A stretch of 64,000 nucleotides of DNA from Burkholderiaceae bacterium (GTDB taxonomy: Bacteria; Pseudomonadota; Gammaproteobacteria; Burkholderiales; Burkholderiaceae_E). Within the stretch, counting starts at the first letter, position 1, and each line of letters starts with the position of its first letter. The stretch is taken from positions 62,001 to 126,000 of the forward strand of contig JAMLIN010000005.1 in NCBI GenBank assembly GCA_023954135.1. Direction: 5' to 3'. Positions 28,045-36,457 of the stretch are shown here, piece after piece. Both the position numbers and the translations under genes were made by a program. Under the pieces are notes generated by a model. The model did not search any database. It had not been told where the DNA came from and was given only the letters and a program-made list of their open reading frames with translations.

Positions 28045-30368
28045 GGGCGTTCCTGCGACGTGGCGGTGTCCCGGCGTCGCTCCCGCCGGGCGGCGGTGCC
28101 GGCCAGGACGGCCGCGGAGGCGATCGCGGCCAGGGTCAGCACGGTGATCTCGCCCAGGGTGTCGAGCGCCCGGAAGTCGACGATGATCACGTTGACCAGG
28201 TTGTGGCCATGCGCTTCGGGGACGCTGGCACGGCCGAAGAAGTCCGACAGGCGCGAGTCGAACGGCGTTTCCAGGACCGCGAACAGGATCAGCGTCGCGA
28301 CGGTGCCGAAGCCCGCGGCGACCACGGCGTCCATGCGCCGCTGCGAAACGCTGCGCGCATCTCGTCCGGCGCCTCCCATGCGTCCCGCGATCGCCAGCAA
28401 CACCACGATGGCGACGGCCTCGACCGAGAACTGCGTGAAGGCGAGGTCCGGCGCGCCGTTGAAGAGGAAGGTCAGCGCCACGCCGAAGCCCACCGTGCCG
28501 GCGGCGACGATGCCCGCGGCGAAGCCCCGGGCCCGCAGCACGGCGATCGTCCCCAGCAGGAGCAGCGCCGGCAGCATGCCGTGCAGGCTCCAGGCGCCGG
28601 CGAACGACGGCCTGGACGATGCCCCGGTTGCGGCGAACACGATGATCATCGCGATACCGATCACCGCCAGGGTGCTGCCGGTGTAGCGACGCAGGCTGCC
28701 GGTCTGGATGCGCCCGGTCTGCCAGGTCGCGATTCGCTGGAGCGCCGCCAGGCCGCGGTCGTACATCGCGTCCGTTCCGTGGGTGTCGATCGCCTCGCGC
28801 GCCGCCAGGGCGCGGTGCATACGGTCCCAGGAAAGATAGAAGACGATGCCGAGCGCCAGGGTCAGGCCGCTCAGCGCCAGCATCGGCGTCCAGCCGTGCC
28901 AGACCGACAGCGGGACCGCGTCCGCATGCCCGGTCACCGCCTGCGCCGACGCCGCGATGAAGTCCCCCACCAGCCAGGGCGCCAGCCCGAGGACCAGTCC
29001 CAGCCCGGCGAGCAGCGCGGGACCGATCCACATCGCGACTGGCGGGTCATGCGGTTGCCGGGGCGTGCCGACGGGCGGCCCGAGGAATACCCGGAGAGTG
29101 ACCACCCCGGCCACGGCGACCATGACGGCGTTCGACATCACGGCGATCGCCACTGGTAGCCAGGAAGCGCCATCGCCGAGGTTGGCCTCGTAGACGAGCT
29201 CCTTGGCGATGAAGCCCATGAACGGCGGCAGTCCGGCCATCGACAGGCCTGCCAGCACCGCGATTGCCGCGGTCAGCGGCATCCGCCTGCCAAGCCCGCG
29301 CAGCCGGCTGGTGTCCCGGGTCCCGGCCTCGTGATCGATGATGCCGGCCACCATGAACAGGCATGCCTTGTACAGCGCATGGACCAGCAGGTAGGCGGCC
29401 ATCGCGGTTCCGGCCAGGGGATGCGGCAGGCCCAGCAGCATGACGAGCGTCCCGAGCGAGACGATCGTCGAATAGGCGAGCACGCGCTTGAGATCGGTCT
29501 GGCGCAGCGCGAGAATCGCCCCGGTCGCCATCGTCGCGAGCCCGGCGCACAGCAGCAGCCAGGTCCAGAGCTCGTGCGCGCCGTAGACCGGGTTGAACCG
29601 CGCCAGCAGGTACACGCCGAGCTTCACCATGGTCGCCGAATGCAGGAAGGCCGAGACGGGCGTCGGCGCCACCATGGCGTTGGCGAGCCAGGCATGCAGC
29701 GGCACCTGGGCCGACTTGGCGAAGGCGCCCAGCGCCACCAGCGAGATGATCCATGCGGCCTGCGGGTGCGTCGCGAGTGTCGGTGCCTGCGCGATGATCT
29801 CCGAGATGCGCAGGGTGCCCGCCGCCTGTCCCAGCAGGATGGCGCCGGCGAGCAATGCCAGGCCCCCGCCGACGGTCACCAGCAGGCCCTGCTGCGCCGA
29901 GCGCCGGGAGGCGGCTTCCTCGGGCCTGTAGCCGATCAGCAGGAAGGACGCGAGGCTGGTGGCTTCCCAGAACACCAGCAGCACGATCATGTCGTCGGCC
30001 AGCGTCGCGCCCAGCATGGCGCCCATGAACAGGGTCAGGCGGGAGAAGAAACGGGCGATGTCGGGGTCACCGTGCAGGTAACGGCCGGCGTACAGGAATA
30101 TGAACGTGCCGATGCCGGTGATCAGCAGGGTGAAGAGCAGGGACAGGCCATCGAGGCGCAGCGCCAGCGTCACCCCGAGCGACGGAATCCACGGCCAGGC
30201 TTCATCGACCGGGCCCGTGCCGAGCACTGTCGACACGAGGGAGGCGAAGCCGAGGAAGAGACCCGCCGGGAGGATCCAGGCGATTGCCGCCAGTCGCGCG
30301 TCGAGGCGCACCAGCCACCAGACGACAGGGGCGCCGACCAGGGAGACGAGGAGCAGTGCCAGCAGCAT
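28041..30368 (-). CDS. mrpA: Mrp Na+/H+ antiporter subunit A
   Basis: The largest antiporter subunit, 775 residues and about 20 helices. It is NuoL-like for its first 500 residues ([82 protein letters not shown]). The C-terminus is the MrpA-specific DUF4040 segment ([23 protein letters not shown]) and [12 protein letters not shown]. It exchanges cytoplasmic Na+ or K+ for protons. The ATG at 30368 is the only start that gives a normal N-terminus, but it has no Shine-Dalgarno sequence. It lies three bases after the transcription start predicted from the sigma-54 promoter, so the message may be nearly leaderless. Confidence 0.94.
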   Translation of the reverse strand: MLLALLLVSLVGAPVVWWLVRLDARLAAIAWILPAGLFLGFASLVSTVLGTGPVDEAWPWIPSLGVTLALRLDGLSLLFTLLITGIGTFIFLYAGRYLHGDPDIARFFSRLTLFMGAMLGATLADDMIVLLVFWEATSLASFLLIGYRPEEAASRRSAQQGLLVTVGGGLALLAGAILLGQAAGTLRISEIIAQAPTLATHPQAAWIISLVALGAFAKSAQVPLHAWLANAMVAPTPVSAFLHSATMVKLGVYLLARFNPVYGAHELWTWLLLCAGLATMATGAILALRQTDLKRVLAYSTIVSLGTLVMLLGLPHPLAGTAMAAYLLVHALYKACLFMVAGIIDHEAGTRDTSRLRGLGRRMPLTAAIAVLAGLSMAGLPPFMGFIAKELVYEANLGDGASWLPVAIAVMSNAVMVAVAGVVTLRVFLGPPVGTPRQPHDPPVAMWIGPALLAGLGLVLGLAPWLVGDFIAASAQAVTGHADAVPLSVWHGWTPMLALSGLTLALGIVFYLSWDRMHRALAAREAIDTHGTDAMYDRGLAALQRIATWQTGRIQTGSLRRYTGSTLAVIGIAMIIVFAATGASSRPSFAGAWSLHGMLPALLLLGTIAVLRARGFAAGIVAAGTVGFGVALTFLFNGAPDLAFTQFSVEAVAIVVLLAIAGRMGGAGRDARSVSQRRMDAVVAAGFGTVATLILFAVLETPFDSRLSDFFGRASVPEAHGHNLVNVIIVDFRALDTLGEITVLTLAAIASAAVLAGTAARRERRRDTATSQERP

Positions 30369-30382
30369 GGGGGTCGCGGTTC

Positions 30383-30396
30383 GCAAGCTGCGTGCC
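30383..30396 (-). promoter_or_regulatory. Sigma-54 (-24/-12) promoter of the mrp operon
   Basis: On the minus strand the sequence is GGCACGCAGCTTGC. It matches the sigma-54 consensus GGCACG-N4-TTGC at every conserved position, with GG and GC ten bases apart as required. Transcription would start near 30371, three bases before the mrpA ATG. The sigma-54 activator encoded at the end of the same operon, with an intact GAFTGA loop, supports it. Confidence 0.75.
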
Positions 30397-30454
30397 TGCG
30401 CGGCGAAACCGCGCCCCGAGTCGAAAGCCGGACGCGACGGGCCCGGGGAGTGTT

Positions 30455-30496
30455 CAGGATCGCGAACATCGTGAACGGCATGTGTTCGCGATTCTG
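30455..30496. promoter_or_regulatory. Inverted repeat, candidate upstream activator site
   Basis: Arms 30455-30468 and 30483-30496 (core ATCGCGAACA / TGTTCGCGAT) pair at 13 of 14 positions around a 14-base spacer. The centre lies about 104 bases upstream of the predicted sigma-54 start, the usual distance for an NtrC-family enhancer site. It could also be an unrelated hairpin. Confidence 0.5.
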
Positions 30497-30506
30497 GACG
30501 CTCGGT

Positions 30507-30524
30507 CGCGCCCCGAGGGGCGCG
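30507..30524. repeat. Perfect 8-bp hairpin in the mrp upstream region
   Basis: CGCGCCCC and GGGGCGCG flank a two-base loop. No T-run follows on either strand. Within the 327 bases between mrpA and the divergent small gene, this and the neighbouring inverted repeat are the only structures seen; no other gene is apparent there. Confidence 0.5.
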
Positions 30525-30695
30525 GACCGCCGGTCTCGCCTCTGGAAACCGGCCTGCGGGCCCGCGGGGCCCCCGTTCGCCCGACCTGGCAAGCGAATTG
30601 CAGAGATTCTCGCGATGTGCCGCCGGCCCATGGCTGCGGCGCGCACCGGGCGGGGTGAGGCGCACGGCCATGCGGCCCTCGGGCGCGACACCTCC

Positions 30696-30920
30696 ATGAA
30701 CGCGAACACCTCTGGAACACGGCTCATGACTGCGATCACCTATCCCTGTTTCATCGCTCGTCCGGACGGCAGGGGAAGGTGGTACTGGACCTACTACGTC
30801 CGCGAGGACGAACCGATCGCGTACAGCAAGGAGAAGTACGTCGACCGGCGCGACTGCGAGGAATCGGTCAGGCGGGTCCAGGAATCGCTGAGCCGGCCGG
30901 TGTTCTTCCTCGGCCTGTGA
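30696..30920 (+). CDS. Small YegP/DUF1508-like protein
   Basis: A 64-74 residue protein (ATG at 30696 or 30726). CFIARPDGRGRWYWTYYVREDEPIAYSKEKYVDRRDCEESVRRVQES resembles one YegP (DUF1508) unit, in which an 'F-x-D-GxWRW-x-IAxSxExY-x-K-xxCExxI' pattern is typical. YegP proteins are small and of unknown function, usually with two units; this has one. It reads away from the mrp operon, so the region 30369-30695 is a shared divergent promoter region. Whether it is co-regulated is unknown. Confidence 0.5.
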   Translation: MNANTSGTRLMTAITYPCFIARPDGRGRWYWTYYVREDEPIAYSKEKYVDRRDCEESVRRVQESLSRPVFFLGL

Positions 30921-31009
30921 ACGCGAGCCGGTGATCCGGCCCGCCGGGACAGGGATGGCGCCCGGCGGTTACATTCAGGGTTCGTCGGATCCGCAATGGG
31001 TGAGTCGCG

Positions 31010-32335
31010 ATGACGACCGCGCTCCTGCAGCGCTTCATCAATGTGCGCCGCGAGGAGGTCGGGCCGGTCCTCGTCGCCGGCCTGTTCTTCTTCTGCGTGC
31101 TCACCGCGCTGATGGTGGTGCGCCCGGCGCGCGAGGCGCTGGGCATGCAGCGCGGCATCGAGGCCATCCGCTGGCTGTTCGTCGGAACGGTCGTCGTCAC
31201 TCTCCTGGTCAATCCGCTGTTCGGCTGGCTGGTGAGCCGCTTCCGGCGCCTCGCCTTCATCGGCGCGACCTATCTCTTTTTCGCGGCCGGCCTGCTCGGC
31301 TTCCATGCGCTGCTGGTGCTGGCGCCCGCTCGCATCGGGGAGCACACGGGCCAGGTCTTCTACGTCTGGTTCAGCGTCTTCAACCTCTTCGCCACCATGC
31401 TGTTCTGGGCCCTGATGGCCGACCGGTTCACGCTCGAGCAGAGCAAGCGCCTGTTCGGCGCGATCGCGGTGGGGGGCACCCTGGGGGCGATCTTCGGACC
31501 CTGGCTCGCGGGCCTGCTCGCGAAGCCGCTGGGGACGCCGGCCCTGCTGCCGGTCGCGGCCGCCTTCCTGGTGCTCGCGCTGGCCGCCGCCTGGTGGCTG
31601 ACCCGCCTGCCCGCCGATCCGGATGCCGGCGACGGTTCCGGTGCCGCGCGGCCCGATGTGCCGGCGGTGATCGGCGGCGGCGCCTGGGAAGGCATCGGCG
31701 CGGTCCTGCGCTCCGGCTATCTCCTGGCCATCTGCGCGTACGTGCTGATCCTCGCGGTGATGGCCACCTTCATCTATTTCACGCGGCTGCAGATGGTGGC
31801 CGCGCTGGGCCCCGACCTCGACATGCGCACCGCGATGTTCGCGCGGATCGACCTGATCACGCAGGTGGCGACCCTGCTGCTGCAGGCGGTGGTCACCGGG
31901 CACCTGATGAAGCGGCTCGGCACCTCGATCACCCTGGCGCTGCTGCCCCTGACCGCAGCGCTCGGCTTCCTCGGCCTGGCGATCATCGGTTCGCTCGTGA
32001 CGCTGATCGCGTTCGAGGCCGCGTTCCGGGCGGTGCAGCGCGGCGTCATGCGGCCCGCGCGCGAAACCCTGTTCACCGTCGTCGGCCGCAGCGATCGCTA
32101 CAAGGCCAAGGCCCTGATCGACACCTTCGTCTATCGGGCCGGCGATGTCGTCGGGGCCCAGACCGAGGGCCTGCTCGCGCGCCTCGGCATGGGGCTGGCG
32201 GCGCTCGCTTCTTTCGCGGTGCCGCTCGCCATGGTATGGATGGCGCTCGGCCTCTGGCTGGGCCGTGCCCAGCGTCTGCGGGCGCCCGGTGCGCCGTCCG
32301 CGGACCCGGATGTCCTGCGCGCACCGAAGGAGTGA
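31010..32335 (+). CDS. MFS-type transporter resembling NTP/NDP exchangers
   Basis: 441 residues with about 12 membrane helices. The N-terminus INVRREEVGPVLVAGLFFFCVLTALMVVRPAREALGM and the loop VQRGVMRPARETLFTVVGRSDRYKAKALIDTFVYRAGD are shared with the bacterial relatives of the ATP/ADP translocase (TlcC/NTT) family. The conserved 'RPARExLFT...YKAKxxIDTxxYRxGD' segment is the best hallmark. In free-living bacteria the substrate is unknown and need not be a nucleotide. The aldo/keto reductase starts seven bases after its stop, suggesting co-transcription. Confidence 0.8.
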   Translation: MTTALLQRFINVRREEVGPVLVAGLFFFCVLTALMVVRPAREALGMQRGIEAIRWLFVGTVVVTLLVNPLFGWLVSRFRRLAFIGATYLFFAAGLLGFHALLVLAPARIGEHTGQVFYVWFSVFNLFATMLFWALMADRFTLEQSKRLFGAIAVGGTLGAIFGPWLAGLLAKPLGTPALLPVAAAFLVLALAAAWWLTRLPADPDAGDGSGAARPDVPAVIGGGAWEGIGAVLRSGYLLAICAYVLILAVMATFIYFTRLQMVAALGPDLDMRTAMFARIDLITQVATLLLQAVVTGHLMKRLGTSITLALLPLTAALGFLGLAIIGSLVTLIAFEAAFRAVQRGVMRPARETLFTVVGRSDRYKAKALIDTFVYRAGDVVGAQTEGLLARLGMGLAALASFAVPLAMVWMALGLWLGRAQRLRAPGAPSADPDVLRAPKE

Positions 32336-32342
32336 CCTCGAC

Positions 32343-33293
32343 ATGACGACACGTCGACGATGCCTGCAGGCGACGGCCGCCGCCGGGTTGATGGCCCTCG
32401 CGCCGCGCCTCGCGCTGGCGCAGGCTGCCGGAGCGGGCCTCATCACCCGGCCGATTCCATCGACCGGCGAGCGGCTTCCGATCATCGGTCTCGGCAGCTC
32501 GGCGAGCTTCTCGCAGGTCGCGCGCGGCGAGGATGTCTCGGCGCTGCGCTCGGTGCTCGGGCGCCTGGCCGAGCTCGGCGGGACGGTGTTCGATACGGCG
32601 CCGGGCTATGGCGCATCCGAGGAGGTTGCCGGGCGCATCGCCCAGGAGCTCGGGATCGCGCAGCGGCTGTTCTGGGCCACCAAGCTCAATGTCGCCGGGC
32701 GCGGCGGCGGCACCGCCGATCCCGCGGCCGCGCGCGAGCAGCTCGAGACATCCTTCCGGCGGATCGGCAGGCCGGCGATCGATCTCATCCAGATCCACAA
32801 CCTCGGCGACCTGCGCACCCAGCTGCCCATCCTGCAGGAGGCGAAGGCGCAGGGCCGGGTACGCTACATCGGCGTGACGACCACCTTCGAGAGCCAGTAC
32901 GAGGAGCTCCTGCGGGTCATGCGCAGCGAGAGGATCGATTTCATCGGGACGAACTACGCGATCGACGATCGCCATGCCGAGGAAATGATCCTGCCGCTGG
33001 CACGCGAACGGGGAATCGCGGTGCTCGTCTACGCGCCCTTCGGGCGTACCCGCTTGTGGCGACGCGTGGCCGGGCGCGAGGTGCCGCAGTGGGCGGGCGA
33101 GTTCGGCGCCGGCACCTGGGCGCAGTTCTTCCTGAAGTACGTCGCGAGCCATCCGGCGGTGACCGCGATCACCCCGGCCACCAGCCGTCCCGACAACATG
33201 GCGGACAACATGGTCGCGGCGACGGGCGGATTGCCGGACGCGGCGATGAGGCAGCGGATGATCGAGCTGGTCGAGGCATTGCCGAGCGCCTGA
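32343..33293 (+). CDS. Exported aldo/keto reductase
   Basis: A 316-residue NADPH-dependent oxidoreductase of the AKR superfamily. A Tat-type signal is visible (TTRRRCLQATAAAGLMALAPRLALAQA), so it is probably exported, unusual for a nicotinamide enzyme but seen in this subgroup. The catalytic tetrad can be traced: Asp and Tyr in FDTAPGYGASEE, Lys in WATKLNV and His in IQIHNLGD. The C-terminal part has TAITPATSRPDNMADN, the cofactor-phosphate region. It follows the transporter closely. The substrate is unknown. Confidence 0.85.
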   Translation: MTTRRRCLQATAAAGLMALAPRLALAQAAGAGLITRPIPSTGERLPIIGLGSSASFSQVARGEDVSALRSVLGRLAELGGTVFDTAPGYGASEEVAGRIAQELGIAQRLFWATKLNVAGRGGGTADPAAAREQLETSFRRIGRPAIDLIQIHNLGDLRTQLPILQEAKAQGRVRYIGVTTTFESQYEELLRVMRSERIDFIGTNYAIDDRHAEEMILPLARERGIAVLVYAPFGRTRLWRRVAGREVPQWAGEFGAGTWAQFFLKYVASHPAVTAITPATSRPDNMADNMVAATGGLPDAAMRQRMIELVEALPSA

Positions 33294-33309
33294 GGTCACA
33301 GTCGCCGCA

Positions 33310-34074
33310 TCAGTTGCCGCGCGTGAGGGGCACGAAGCGTACCGGCAGCACCGTGCGCCGGGTGGTGGTGCCGTCGGCGAGCTTCTCGATGAGCAGGAGC
33401 TCCTGCGCGGCGGAGCTCGGCCCGACCGGAATCACCATCCTCGCGCCCGGCTTCAGCTGCTCGACGAGCGGCGCGGGTACTTCGGGCGCTGCGGCGGTCA
33501 CGACGATGCCGTCGAAGGGGCCTTTCTCGGGCCAGCCCTGGTAGCCGTCGCCGATCCTCACGCCGACGTTCCCGTAGCCGAGCTCGTGCAGCAGCCGTTC
33601 GGCCTTGCGCCCGAGCGGCTCGACGATCTCGATCGACCAGACCTGCCGGACCAGCTCGGCGAGCACCGCCGCCTGGTAGCCCGAACCGGTGCCGATCTCC
33701 AGCATCACGTCGCCGGGCTTCGGCTCGAGCATATCGGTGGACAGCGCCACGATGAAGGGCTGGGATATCGTCTGTCCTTCGCCGATCGGCAGCGGACGGT
33801 TGTCGTAGGCGGCGCGCGCCCATTGGTCGGGAACGAACCGGTGCCGTTCGACCTTCGCCATCGCTGCCATCACGCGCTCGTCGAAGGCCCGGCGCCCGGT
33901 GTAGGGTTCGGTCGCCCGCGCATCGGCCGCGATCTCCTCGACCATCGCGCGACGCTCGCGCGCGTGATGGTCGTCGGCCGGGGCTTCGGCGGCAAGGCTC
34001 ATGCCGAGCCCCGCCGCAAGGACGAGCCCGAACATCCCGCTCGTCCCTCTTGCTCGATCGCGCGTGTCGGACAT
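33310..34074 (-). CDS. pcm: Protein-L-isoaspartate O-methyltransferase, exported form
   Basis: Repairs isoaspartyl residues in damaged proteins with S-adenosylmethionine. The 254 residues include the family motifs GEGQTISQPFIVALST, LEIGTGSGYQAAVLAEL and RIGDGYQGWPEKGPFDGIVVTAA. In front is a hydrophobic leader (GMFGLVLAAGLGMSLAAEA) absent from E. coli Pcm, so the enzyme probably works in the periplasm. The ATG at 34074 provides the leader; upstream codons show no homology. It converges on the aldo/keto reductase, with 16 bases between stops. Confidence 0.9.
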   Translation of the reverse strand: MSDTRDRARGTSGMFGLVLAAGLGMSLAAEAPADDHHARERRAMVEEIAADARATEPYTGRRAFDERVMAAMAKVERHRFVPDQWARAAYDNRPLPIGEGQTISQPFIVALSTDMLEPKPGDVMLEIGTGSGYQAAVLAELVRQVWSIEIVEPLGRKAERLLHELGYGNVGVRIGDGYQGWPEKGPFDGIVVTAAAPEVPAPLVEQLKPGARMVIPVGPSSAAQELLLIEKLADGTTTRRTVLPVRFVPLTRGN

Positions 34075-34238
34075 CGGGAGCCTCCGGTTCGTCGGTCTTT
34101 CATGCGCATCGGCATCATGCTCACACGGCAAGGATAACGCCCGGCGAGAGTCGTAGCCGATACCCTTGCCCTTGGCAGGCGAACCGGAATGCGGGCACAC
34201 TGGCCTCGACCCGGCCGACCGGACCGAGCAGGAGGAAC

Positions 34239-35015
34239 ATGCGGCTCTTCGATGCGCGCGAGCGAGACGGGTCGGCGACGGCGCAGAGCGCGGCCTTCCT
34301 GCGGGCGCTCTTCGACCGGCTGGCCGATGCCGATCGCGACGTCGGCCGGCGACGCATCCGGCCCTTCGTCACGCTGAGCTATGCGCAGAGCATCGACGGC
34401 AGCATCGCGGCGCGCCCTTCACGATCCTTCGCGCTCAGCTCCGGCCCGTCCTTCGACATGACGCACCTGCTGCGCTCGCGTCATGATGCGCTCCTGGTGG
34501 GCATCAACACCGTGCTGACGGACGATCCGCGCCTGACGGTGCGCCGCTGCGCCGGCGACAATCCCCGCCCGGTGGTGCTCGACAGCCGGCTGCGCTTCCC
34601 GATGGACGCGCGACTGCTCGCTCATCCCGACCGGCGCGTACTGCTGCTCACGACCGGGCTCGCGGCGGTCGGGTCGATCAACCGGCTCGAAGCGATGGGT
34701 GCGTCGGTCCGGGTCCTTCCGCAGGACGAGTCGGGCCGGGTGGATCTCGCGGCGGCACTCCAGTGCCTTGCGGACATGGGCATCCGGAGCCTGATGGTGG
34801 AGGGCGGCGCGAGCGTGATCGGCAGCTTCCTGCGCGCGCGCCTGGTCGACTACTGCGTGATCACCGTGGTGCCGCGACTGATCGGCGGCGTCAAGGTTCT
34901 CGACGGGCCCTGCTCGCCCGATGACCTGCCAGGCCTGTCGATAGACGGCTGCGGCTACGAGCCGCTCGGCGGCGATCTCATCATCCACGGCGCCCTCGGC
35001 GGGCCCGGCGCCTGA
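34239..35015 (+). CDS. RibD C-terminal-type (dihydrofolate reductase-fold) reductase
   Basis: A 258-residue NADPH-dependent pyrimidine-reductase-like protein. Motifs are FVTLSYAQSIDGSIAARP, HLLRSRHDALLVGINTVLTDDPRLTVR, VVLDSRLRFP and SLMVEGGASVIGSFL, the RibD_C pattern. The deaminase half of RibD is absent, so it is not a complete riboflavin enzyme; related stand-alone proteins reduce pteridine or pyrimidine intermediates. The ATG at 34239 follows GGAGGA by two bases. First gene of a tight set with the dehydrogenase, PTPS homologue and methyltransferase. Confidence 0.85.
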   Translation: MRLFDARERDGSATAQSAAFLRALFDRLADADRDVGRRRIRPFVTLSYAQSIDGSIAARPSRSFALSSGPSFDMTHLLRSRHDALLVGINTVLTDDPRLTVRRCAGDNPRPVVLDSRLRFPMDARLLAHPDRRVLLLTTGLAAVGSINRLEAMGASVRVLPQDESGRVDLAAALQCLADMGIRSLMVEGGASVIGSFLRARLVDYCVITVVPRLIGGVKVLDGPCSPDDLPGLSIDGCGYEPLGGDLIIHGALGGPGA

Positions 35016-35048
35016 GAACCGTCGAGCGAACGGCGGACTGAACCGACG

Positions 35049-36056
35049 ATGCGCGCCGAAGCCCTGTTCCATGTCGCTCCTCGCGAGGTCGAGGTCCGCG
35101 GGATCGACCTCCCCGCCCCCGCCGCCGGCGAGGTGCTGATCCGCAGCTGCTGCTCGGCGATCAGCCCCGGCACCGAGGCGATGGTCTTTGCCGGCGCCTT
35201 TCCCGCCGATGCCGCGCTCGATTCGCGCATCGCCGCCCTGAAGGGCGGCTTCTCCTATCCCTTTCGCTATGGCTATGCCCTGGTGGGCGTGGTCGAGGCC
35301 ACCGGTACCGGTGTCGACGAGGCGCTGGTCGGAACGATGGTCTTCGCGTTCCACCCGCATCAGGACCGGGCGGTCGTGCCGCTCGCCGACTGCCTCGCGA
35401 TTCCCGACGGCCTCACACCCGAGGCGGCGATCTTCCTGCCCCAGGTGGAGAGCGCGCTCAACTTCGTCATGGACGGGGCGCCGCTGGTCGGCGAGCGCGT
35501 GCTGGTGTTCGGCCAGGGGGTGGTGGGCCTGCTGACCGCCGGCATCCTCGCGCGGTTTCCGCTCGATCGCCTGGTCGCCGTCGAGCCGCTGGCATGGCGG
35601 CGCGGGCTCGCGCGGCAGTGGGGCATCGTGGAATCCGTCGACCCGACCGACCCCGACGACTGGCGGCGGATGCTCGCGAGCCTCGATGGCGCCGACCTGA
35701 TCTTCGAGCTGTCGGGCGAGATGCAGGCGCTCGAGCAGGCGATCGAAGCCGCCGGCTTCGACGGCCGCATCGTGGTGGGGTCGTGGTACGGCTCGAAAGC
35801 GCGGGCGCTGGATCTCGGCGGGCGTTTCCACCGCAATCGCCTGCGCATCGTCTCCAGCCAGGTGAGCACCCTGAGCCCCGCTCTCTCCGGACGCTGGAGC
35901 AGGTTGCGGCGCCTCGATCTCGCCTGGCGGATGCTGGCGCAACTCGAGCCCGAGCGATTGCCTTGCCGGCGGTTTCCGCTCGCCCGCTGCGCCGAGGCCT
36001 TCGAGGCGGCCTGCGGCCGATGCGAGGGCGTCATGCAGGTGATCCTCGAGTACTAG
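35049..36056 (+). CDS. Zinc-type medium-chain dehydrogenase
   Basis: A 335-residue medium-chain dehydrogenase/reductase. An N-terminal GroES-like half (EVLIRSCCSAISPGTEAMVF, GYALVGVVEATGTG) precedes a Rossmann half with VFGQGVVGLLTAGIL. The usual GHE catalytic-zinc motif and four-Cys structural zinc lobe are not evident, as in BchC-like relatives, so metal dependence is doubtful. It sits 33 bases after the reductase and 12 before the PTPS homologue, in the same operon; the context suggests oxidation or reduction of a pterin side chain or sugar. The substrate is unknown. Confidence 0.82.
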   Translation: MRAEALFHVAPREVEVRGIDLPAPAAGEVLIRSCCSAISPGTEAMVFAGAFPADAALDSRIAALKGGFSYPFRYGYALVGVVEATGTGVDEALVGTMVFAFHPHQDRAVVPLADCLAIPDGLTPEAAIFLPQVESALNFVMDGAPLVGERVLVFGQGVVGLLTAGILARFPLDRLVAVEPLAWRRGLARQWGIVESVDPTDPDDWRRMLASLDGADLIFELSGEMQALEQAIEAAGFDGRIVVGSWYGSKARALDLGGRFHRNRLRIVSSQVSTLSPALSGRWSRLRRLDLAWRMLAQLEPERLPCRRFPLARCAEAFEAACGRCEGVMQVILEY

Positions 36057-36068
36057 CTGCAGGAGCCA

Positions 36069-36455
36069 ATGATGTACAGACTCGCCATCACCCGCGACTT
36101 CATCGCCCGGCATTTCCTGATCGGCGGTGACTGGGGTGCGGAGAACCTCGAGCACAGCCATCACTACAAGGTGCAGGTCCTGCTGCATGGCGAGTCGCTC
36201 GATGCGCACGGCTACCTCGCCGACATCGTCGACCTGGAAGCAGCGCTGCAGGAGACCATCGCGCGCTTTCGCGACCGCACGCTCAACCAGCTCGCGCCCT
36301 TCGCCGATCGCAACCCGAGCCTCGAGCGCTTCGCCCGGGTGATCCACGAGGACCTGCGTGGCTGCCCGGCCCTCGAGGGGCTCGGCCTCGAAGTGAGGCT
36401 GTGGGAGAACGAGCGCGACTGGGCTTCGTATGGCCCGGACCGGCGGTTGGGCTGA
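36069..36455 (+). CDS. 6-pyruvoyltetrahydropterin synthase/QueD homologue lacking the catalytic Cys
   Basis: A 128-residue T-fold protein of the COG0720 family. Zinc-ligand histidines are seen in FIARHFL and EHSHHYKVQV (family: HGHNY). LADIVDLEAAL, TLNQL, NPSLERFA and the late Glu in VRLWENE are also family landmarks. The Cys that acts as base in QueD and PTPS, expected just before HSHHY, is missing (GAENLEHSHHY), so the reaction must differ; COG0720 is known to contain subfamilies of unknown function. Two bases separate it from the methyltransferase. It probably processes dihydroneopterin triphosphate or a related pterin. Confidence 0.82.
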   Translation: MMYRLAITRDFIARHFLIGGDWGAENLEHSHHYKVQVLLHGESLDAHGYLADIVDLEAALQETIARFRDRTLNQLAPFADRNPSLERFARVIHEDLRGCPALEGLGLEVRLWENERDWASYGPDRRLG

Positions 36456-36457
36456 GC

